From Sinonovacula constricta (Eukaryota; Mollusca; Bivalvia; Cardiida; Solecurtidae), in NCBI GenBank assembly GCA_007844125.1, contig CM017572.1, forward strand, positions 39,123,397 to 39,187,396: a DNA stretch of 64,000 nucleotides, given 5' to 3'. The position numbers and the translations under genes were made by a program. Below are positions 59,001 through 64,000 of this stretch, piece after piece. Positions within the stretch are counted from its first letter, which is position 1. Every line of letters starts with the position of its first letter. The notes beneath the pieces are model-generated. The model had not been told where the DNA came from, did not search any database, and saw only the letters and a list, made by a program, of their open reading frames with translations.

Positions 59001-59188
59001 TGTGTACCAATTTGCATATTTATACAATCATTGTGTACTTTGTCGGAACATTGATCATTTAAAATAAAGCATACACTTAAATATTTTTGGAATAATGTAT
59101 ACCAATTTTAATATTTATGCAGTCATTATGTGCTATGTTAAATCATTTATTATTTTAAATAAAGCCTGTATTTAAATATTTGTCTTAG
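58999..59188 (+). repeat. Tandem 95-bp duplication containing the poly(A) signal
   Basis: Two diverged units share the words gtaccaattt against tataccaatttt, atatttat, aatcatt against gtcatta, and atttaaaataaagc against ttttaaataaagc. Each carries one AATAAA (59063 and 59158). Confidence 0.65.
59063..59068 (+). promoter_or_regulatory. Poly(A) signal of the left cassette
   Basis: AATAAA 62 bp after the stop of the 90-aa ORF. Confidence 0.55.
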
Positions 59189-59292
59189 TTTTTACCACAC
59201 CGTCAGATTTTGTAACCTCATGACCTAACCTCTCAAGGGTTTACCATTGTGACCTGACCTCTTTAGCCGCTGCTATCATGCTTTTTTATGTC

Positions 59293-59487
59293 ATGGATCA
59301 TTATAATTTGAGTAACAGAACTAATTTAGTCTTTGTAGAACTAATGGCGGGAAAAGTACTGGTGGGAAAAATGTGTTCGTTTAAGATAGCACAGTAGCAA
59401 GTTTTAGAGATTGTACAGCTAGGTGTTTTAGTTAATAAGAAACGCAAAAAACGGGTTGGTAAAGAAACGTCAAAATTGGCTTGGTAA
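59293..59487 (+). pseudogene. Possible small basic protein split by an in-frame TAG
   Basis: ATG at 59293 opens 34 codons (including MAGKVLVGKMCSFKIAQ), then TAG at 59395-59397, then 29 more codons in the same frame with a basic run VNKKRKKRVGKETSKLAW and TAA. The continuity of composition around the TAG suggests one inactivated frame or a read-through, but no homology supports it. Confidence 0.25.
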
Positions 59488-59567
59488 AGCAAACAAAATG
59501 GCAAAACATAGGCCATTTAATTTACAAGAGAATTAAAACAATTAGTACCGCAAATGTCACTGCCCAT

Positions 59568-59695
59568 TCCGTTGAGTTACAACGAAGCAATTACTCATTT
59601 TAATGAGTAAAAAATGAGTCACTGCTCATTTAGGTGAGTAACTACTCATTTTAGGGAGTAAAAAATGAGTAACTGCTCATTTTTATGAGCAACCA
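59568..59695. repeat. Palindromic iteron block 1 in the centre of the element
   Basis: It repeats atgagtaa and its complement ttactcat, with ctgctcattt and tttagg/tttta spacers, in the order ttactcattttaatgagtaa, aatgagtcactgctcattt, ggtgagtaactactcatttt and aatgagtaactgctcatttt. One unit is TGAGTCA, a consensus AP-1/bZIP site. Confidence 0.85.
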
Positions 59696-59989
59696 ATGGT
59701 TAATTAAAACGTTATTATTAATGAAGTGTGTTGATAGGAAAAAATGTAATAGAATGAGAAATTTGATGTCTTTTGTCTTTAAAACTTGATACAATGAAAA
59801 AAAAACACCTAAGCAAACGCTTTATATATAAAGTGAGATATGTTTATGTTCTTATGTATAACAAATAACCAAAAAATAACAAGTAAGTGGTAAAACAAAG
59901 CAAAAAGGTTAAAATAGAAAGAGACTTAATGATCAAGTTTATCAAAAAAAGCAAACGTTTACTTCTAGTGAAAAAAACAACAAATGTAA

Positions 59990-60118
59990 TTGCTCATTTC
60001 ATTGAGTTACAATAGATTGCTCATTTTAATGAGTAAAAAAATGAGTAACTGCTCATTTAGGTGAGTAACTACTCATTTTAGGGAGTAAAAAAGGAGTAAC
60101 AGCTCATTTTTATGAGTG
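59990..60118. repeat. Palindromic iteron block 2 in the centre of the element
   Basis: Same order and spacing as block 1, about 425 bp downstream. The shared lead-in gagttacaa extends the match to the left. Retention of the order in both blocks suggests function or recent copying. Confidence 0.85.
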
Positions 60119-60539
60119 GCATACATGTAAGAAAAAGTATATTTCTCATAGAAAAAAACGTAACTACTTCGTATGTTTTAGTTTAAACTTACTTGTTTGT
60201 TTTTGTTTTATTACATTAAAAGGTGTATACATGCGTTGAGAGTTAATATCTTTCAATTAGCCTTTGTACTGTAATATTCCGGATGATAAGTCTGCGATAA
60301 TTTCCCTTGTGATAAGAAAATTTGATTGTCATTTTATAATAGTACTCCTATGACTTGTCATACAGCACTATACATGTAGTTAGAAAGGACCACAATGGAA
60401 ATAAGGATATTTATATACCTTTTTTGTGTCATCCTTACTGTATAATGTTGATTGACATGGCCTAATTAGTACATACATATAATTAATTGCATGTTTTAAT
60501 GTCCATGCCATGTTTGTCAAATCATTTTATAGTGAACCA

Positions 60540-60600
60540 CGGACCTCCTGATCTAGCGTCCGGCGCTCTACCACTACACCACTTTCCTCCGCTTCGTATG
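60540..60600 (-). repeat. tRNA-like sequence inside the element
   Basis: On the minus strand, tggtgtagtggtagagcgcc is a good D-arm and A-box and an anticodon stem CCGGA/TCAGG is present, but the T-arm is broken and there is no acceptor stem. It is a SINE head or tRNA remnant, not a working tRNA. Confidence 0.45.
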
Positions 60601-60736
60601 ATTTTGCAGTTAGGTTGTGTTTGCGTCTTAGTTACCAAGGTGTGTCATCTGTTTTGATAGAATGGCAACATTTCTGTGTACCTGTTGTATAGTTTTACAT
60701 TACAAATATAAAGGAAGACTGTTTTCAATTTTTCAA

Positions 60737-60742
60737 TTTATT
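60737..60742 (-). promoter_or_regulatory. Poly(A) signal of the right cassette
   Basis: AATAAA on the minus strand, about 85 bp after the stop of the zinc-finger ORF. Confidence 0.5.
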
Positions 60743-60825
60743 GGTACAATATACAAAATATATTATTTTAACAAATGCTTTTATATAATACTTCACATGT
60801 CAAAAAAATACCGACATAGTAAACT

Positions 60826-61323
60826 TTACTCTTGCGTTAAGTCTGGTGGGTTATAACCCTCAATAACAGCTTCAAAAAGAAATTTTCTTTTATTAACGGC
60901 ATATTTCCAGGCTTCTTCTGTGTCAAAGTCCTCAGTTTGTATAACACTATCAGCCGTCTTTTTGATCGACTGAAAAACTGGAGAATCTTTGAGAGCGTTG
61001 ATCCAAATCACATTTTCCGTGAATATATTAGTTAGCGCTTTACGATAAGTATTCTTCATGAGGTTAAATGTCCGATCACGCGCCTCTTCTTCTGTAATAT
61101 TTTGTTGATCCATCAAACCTTTGACTTCTTCTTCGTATCTGTCTTGATACTGTTCAAATACTTCTTCCACAAGACGGTCCATTGGATCGCTTTCTTCCTC
61201 TCCATTAAACGTGTCAGACTCAAAATCCACATCGTCTGTTTCCTGCTGATGCTTCCTCTGTTTATGCCTTATCAGGTTATACTTTCTAGCAAATGTTTTG
61301 TTGCACATATTACAGGAAAACAT
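60826..61323 (-). CDS. C2H2 zinc-finger protein with acidic helical domain, 165 aa
   Basis: A single classical finger is at the very N-terminus: Cys4, Cys7, His20, His25 (MFSCNMCNKTFARKYNLIRH). An acidic linker follows (DDVDFESDTFNGEEESDPMD), then a long helical region rich in Glu, Arg and Lys (EEVFEQYQDRYEEEVKGLMD, RKALTNIFTENVIWINAL), ending GYNPPDLTQE. A lone finger plus helical tail suggests nucleic-acid binding and oligomerisation. It is the last ORF of the minus-strand cassette, 15 bp after its neighbour. A link to zinc-finger genes of virus-derived elements is inference. Confidence 0.75.
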   Translation of the reverse strand: MFSCNMCNKTFARKYNLIRHKQRKHQQETDDVDFESDTFNGEEESDPMDRLVEEVFEQYQDRYEEEVKGLMDQQNITEEEARDRTFNLMKNTYRKALTNIFTENVIWINALKDSPVFQSIKKTADSVIQTEDFDTEEAWKYAVNKRKFLFEAVIEGYNPPDLTQE

Positions 61324-61338
61324 GACTAAAACTCTAAA

Positions 61339-61725
61339 TTATCCAAAAACGTCGTCAATTTCTTTAAATTTCTCTGTTTTTCTTGGTGTATTTCTTGATG
61401 AGGTAATAGTTTTCTTTGCCGGTACAGTGTTCTCCTTTTCAACCGAAAGTCTCGGTGTAATTTTTATCTTTTTGCTTGCTTTTTTCGTGTAGAGACGTTT
61501 CAATTTTATCTTCCTCTCACCAGCGCTGCGGTCAGTTATGACAGGTTTTGCAGTACCTCGTTTATTTATGCGCTCTAACTCAGATTTAGCTCTGTCCACC
61601 ACACTTTGAACTGGAGATGTTAATTCCATGCACGTCTGTTTTTGAATTTCGGAAAACGATGATTTTTTTGGTCGAAAAAAATCAGCCCACTTTTTGGGAT
61701 CAGGCATATACGTTGAATAATTCAT
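61339..61725 (-). CDS. Basic Lys/Ser/Thr-rich protein, 128 aa
   Basis: It begins MNYSTYMPDPKKWADFFRPK. After residue 55 it is very basic (KIKLKRLYTKKASKKIKITP, SRNTPRKTEKFK) and ends EIDDVFG. There is no known fold. The charge suggests DNA binding or packaging, or a nuclear protein. It is spaced 22 bp from the ORF upstream and 15 bp from the one downstream, a density not seen in the host genes of this window. Confidence 0.65.
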   Translation of the reverse strand: MNYSTYMPDPKKWADFFRPKKSSFSEIQKQTCMELTSPVQSVVDRAKSELERINKRGTAKPVITDRSAGERKIKLKRLYTKKASKKIKITPRLSVEKENTVPAKKTITSSRNTPRKTEKFKEIDDVFG

Positions 61726-61747
61726 GTTTCTTTAGCAAACAGTAATG

Positions 61748-62038
61748 TCAGCAATACAGGTAGTTGTAAGAATGAAGCTTGCAATCGTTTAAACCCTTTA
61801 TATAATATATTTCAAATTCAAACAGTTTTGTGTGATTTAACGGTAGAAAAATTGATGCTGATGAAAGCACATTGGAATTGATTTTCTGTTCCAAAATATA
61901 ACAGTAAAAGTCGTCCACTTGTTGATGTATAAGGTCAATGCTCTGAAGAAAAAGACCGCGGACATTAAAAGGAGAAATATTTGCACTGGAGCGTTGTGCC
62001 CTTCTATGTAACAGATACCAGCGAAGGAAGAAATCCAT
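61748..62038 (-). CDS. Small ORF, 96 aa, unknown
   Basis: MDFFLRWYLLHRRAQRSSAN is followed by VRGLFLQSIDLIHQQVDDFY and a Leu/Asn-rich tail. No domain is recognised. A decayed second copy of its first 15-20 codons lies at about 62480-62578, which suggests the ORF was once kept or duplicated as a coding unit. First ORF of the minus cassette after the decayed copy. Confidence 0.5.
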   Translation of the reverse strand: MDFFLRWYLLHRRAQRSSANISPFNVRGLFLQSIDLIHQQVDDFYCYILEQKINSNVLSSASIFLPLNHTKLFEFEIYYIKGLNDCKLHSYNYLYC

Positions 62039-62479
62039 AGGTCAATGACCTATTGATAGCGCGCTCATTTATCAAGGTTGTATTGAAATTTTTGTGAGAG
62101 GGGCCCCGCTTAAAAAATCCTAACATGACCTCGAATCATACGCATGACTAATCGATGTCCCTCAAACATAGAATGAAAACAGGAATGGTTCAATATACCT
62201 AGCGCATCAACTGAGAGTTTTCTGTTTTAAAAAGAACAATCTGGTCAATCTATTTTTCTGCTGCACAATTCCCGCTTACCTCACCTAGCTAGCGTCGTAG
62301 TTAACAAGTTACAATAATGGTTCAACGGTACCAACTTCATAAAAAATATCTGTGTTAATGCGGTCACTGTCGTAGAATATATGGAAACTCCTAGGTAAAC
62401 GATTTGATGGTCAATGCATAGATAGTTCACCTCCCGCCATGTGCGACCTCAGAAAAGTGTTAAAGTTCGGCGCTCATCG

Positions 62480-62578
62480 AGTCATGCATTTATCCCATTG
62501 AACATCTGAGGTCAATGCTCTACAGAAGAATTTTGCATTGGAGCGTTGTAACATATATCAGCGAAGGAAGAAATTCAT
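62480..62578 (-). pseudogene. Decayed copy of the start of the 96-aa ORF
   Basis: Reading from ATG at 62578 on the minus strand gives M-N-F-F-L-R, then TGA where the intact copy has Trp (TGG), then Y-M-L-Q-R. The DNA match (gcgaaggaagaaat, ggagcgttgt, aggtcaatgctct) extends about 100 bp. It lies between the right-hand TATA box and the intact ORF. Confidence 0.5.
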
Positions 62579-62622
62579 AAGTTTATGATCCATTGATAAC
62601 TGAATTTAACAAAGCGCACTCT

Positions 62623-62628
62623 TTTATA
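62623..62628 (-). promoter_or_regulatory. TATA box at the inner edge of the right TIR
   Basis: TATAAA on the minus strand, identical in position to the left one, reading into the minus-strand ORF cluster. Confidence 0.5.
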
Positions 62629-63145
62629 CACGAACCTGAATTTAACTGTGAGATCAAATACCATCTATCACCAGCCTTGCGGGGTTGGGCTAGTGCGCGA
62701 GATTGGGTCACTACAAACCTTGATCGTTCACATACATCGCTACACGGTGACCTTGACAGACACTGAAAGAAGCAGACCGACCGAAGCGGGTGACTTTGAC
62801 AAAGGGTGAACACCACTGTTCTAGATTAAGAGGGTGTCTCAATTCGACCTCGAATTTAACCTTGACTTGATCCATATCGACCTTGAGCTATGATCATGTG
62901 TAGACATGACCTACATTTTTGGAGACCCCAACTCGACCTCGACATTCAGTCATGGGCATGCGCACTCGCTGGCCTATATTGCACACAATTCGACCTCGAC
63001 CTTGAATCATACGCGAGCGCGGTAACCTACTCACCTGGATTTTGGACTGGAACCTCTCAGGTTCAGGGTTACCTACAGGGTGACCTACTCAGATCTGGGA
63101 CAGGAACCTCCGGAACCTCCGTCAATCCTCCTAATTTGCTACTAC
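62623..63145 (-). repeat. Right terminal inverted repeat, 523 bp
   Basis: Mirror of 57747-58269. The two visible differences lie in the inner 110 bp (cacaaggc against cgcaaggc, aagatttg against aaggtttg). Confidence 0.92.
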
Positions 63146-63153
63146 TCATACAA
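63146..63153. other. Target-site duplication, right copy (TCATACAA)
   Basis: Exact partner of 57739-57746. Confidence 0.9.
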
Positions 63154-64000
63154 GTCACGATTCATAGCTAATGCCAGCTCTAGCACCACCACTCACATAT
63201 CTAAATTACTTACGTCTTGCCTTACAGACGTTCGTATTTCACGTTTTTAAATGTTGTAAAAAAGGTGTATGAAAATTCAGGAATTAACGTTTGTTGGTCT
63301 ATTACAAATTCTTCAGAAGTCTTAGACAAGTTTCGTACTTTAAACTTTCATTGCTCTGCAGTTAATACTTACGATTTCTCAACGCTGTACACTTCTTTAC
63401 CTCATGATTTAATTAAGACCAAATTGATTGTTCTTATTGAGAAAACATTTGCTCGAGAATATCGTCTTTATATTGCATGTCATGAAAGTAATGCATTTTT
63501 ATCAACACTTAGAAAAGTTTACTACGTAGACTTGCACGGATGTGTGTGAAGCTCTATGTTTCCTATTAGACACTTAATTTAGACAATTAATTGGTATTCC
63601 TATGGGAACCAACTGTGCACCATTAATTGCAGATTTGTTTTTATACTGCTTTCAACGTGATTTCATGTTAACCTTGTCCCCTTCTCTAACAAAGCCACAT
63701 TATAGAGGTTTTCAATATAACGTCACGCTATCTTGGTGATGTTCTAACTATAGATAATCCTTTCTGTTCTTAAATGAACCATCTGATTTACCCTCCAGAA
63801 CTTACCCGTAATAAAGCAAATAACTGCCATTTAAATGCAGCATTTCTAGACATTGAAATCGCTTTTTTCCAATGACAACGTCTCTACTAAAATCTATGAC
63901 AAGAGAGATGATTTCAACGTTAGTATTGTGAATTATCCATACCTTGAATGTGATTCACCTCGTGCTACCTCCTATGGTATTTACATATCGCAACTTACAA
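63146..64000 (+). pseudogene. Reverse transcriptase gene, 3' part (continues past the window)
   Basis: It resumes with KSRFIANASSSTTTHISKLL directly after the insertion, then YDFSTLYTSLPHDLIK (RT motif A region), a frameshift near 63545, and IGIPMGTNCAPLIADLFLYC (motif B). The catalytic box reads YLGD instead of YxDD. Further shifts occur before YDKRDDFNVSIVNYPYL and TSYGIYISQL at the window edge. With frameshifts and a lost catalytic Asp it cannot encode active enzyme. Confidence 0.65.

Larger units (their letters stand above)
57747..63145. mobile_element. 5.4-kb element with 523-bp TIRs and 8-bp target duplication, class unknown
   Basis: The ends gtagtagcaaattagg and its complement are bordered by TCATACAA on both sides (57739-57746 and 63146-63153). 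The inverted repeats match over 523 bp with about two differences. Inside, a left cassette (+) and a right cassette (-) converge on a central noncoding region with palindromic repeats. No transposase, integrase, polymerase, helicase, ATPase or capsid gene is recognisable, so it is either non-autonomous or uses unfamiliar proteins. The size, long inverted repeats and compact convergent layout recall DNA-virus-derived elements. An 8-bp duplication instead points to a DDE-type transposase or an integrase other than the Polinton type. Confidence 0.9.

Noticed and set aside
60540..60600. tRNA gene inside the element
   Set aside because: The T-arm and acceptor stem do not form.
57747..63145. Calling the element a Polinton/adintovirus or an endogenous densovirus
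   Set aside because: None of the hallmark proteins (protein-primed polymerase, integrase, packaging ATPase, capsid, NS1) can be seen, and the 8-bp duplication argues against the Polinton class.

Overview
The window looks like nuclear DNA of an AT-rich invertebrate, most likely a mollusc and probably a bivalve. The reasons are spliced genes with small phase-1 exons, secreted lectin-type immune genes, tRNA-headed SINEs with the tail type seen in molluscs, a decayed retroelement reverse transcriptase, long microsatellites and minisatellites, and many dispersed repeats. No bacterial-type operon is present. The species assignment is inference.

Layout. 1-194: last exon of an unidentified gene with a poly(A) signal. 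1.0-1.5 kb: a promoter-like block and a broken helicase-type exon, repeated at 24.5 kb without the coding part. 2.1-10.0 kb: a 3.1-kb segment in tandem, two almost identical copies and one older partial copy. 10.5-10.9 kb: a MITE with 8-bp target duplications. 14.3-25.7 kb (+): a five-exon gene for a secreted protein (PAN/apple-like, Cys-rich, CCP, CCP, C-type lectin-like). Its introns hold repeats and a reverse-oriented LINE fragment. 28.5-33.6 kb (+): a five-exon gene for a fibrinogen-related (ficolin/tachylectin-like) protein with an N-terminal membrane anchor. 35.6-52.3 kb (-): candidate exons of an unidentified minus-strand gene, interrupted by a 5.3-kb minisatellite of about 85 units of 62 bp. 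57.1-64.0 kb: a decayed reverse transcriptase gene, probably Penelope-like, split by a 5,399-bp element.

The most interesting object is that element (57747-63145). It has 523-bp terminal inverted repeats that differ at about two positions and an exact 8-bp target duplication. Removing the insert and one duplication makes the reverse transcriptase reading frame continuous. Each inverted repeat ends on its inner side with a TATAAA, and the genes run inward from both ends. On the left are two small ORFs, one for a two-span membrane protein, ending in poly(A) signals. On the right are three ORFs separated by only 22 and 15 bp, including a C2H2 zinc-finger protein, ending in a poly(A) signal. Between the two cassettes lie two blocks of palindromic TGAGTAA-type repeats. 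I see no transposase, integrase, polymerase, helicase or capsid gene. It may be a non-autonomous or unclassified virus-like mobile element. The compact layout resembles DNA-virus-derived elements, but the 8-bp duplication does not fit the 5-6 bp usual for Polintons.

The two lectin genes lie on the same strand 2.8 kb apart and probably encode extracellular recognition proteins. I see no direct evidence of joint regulation.
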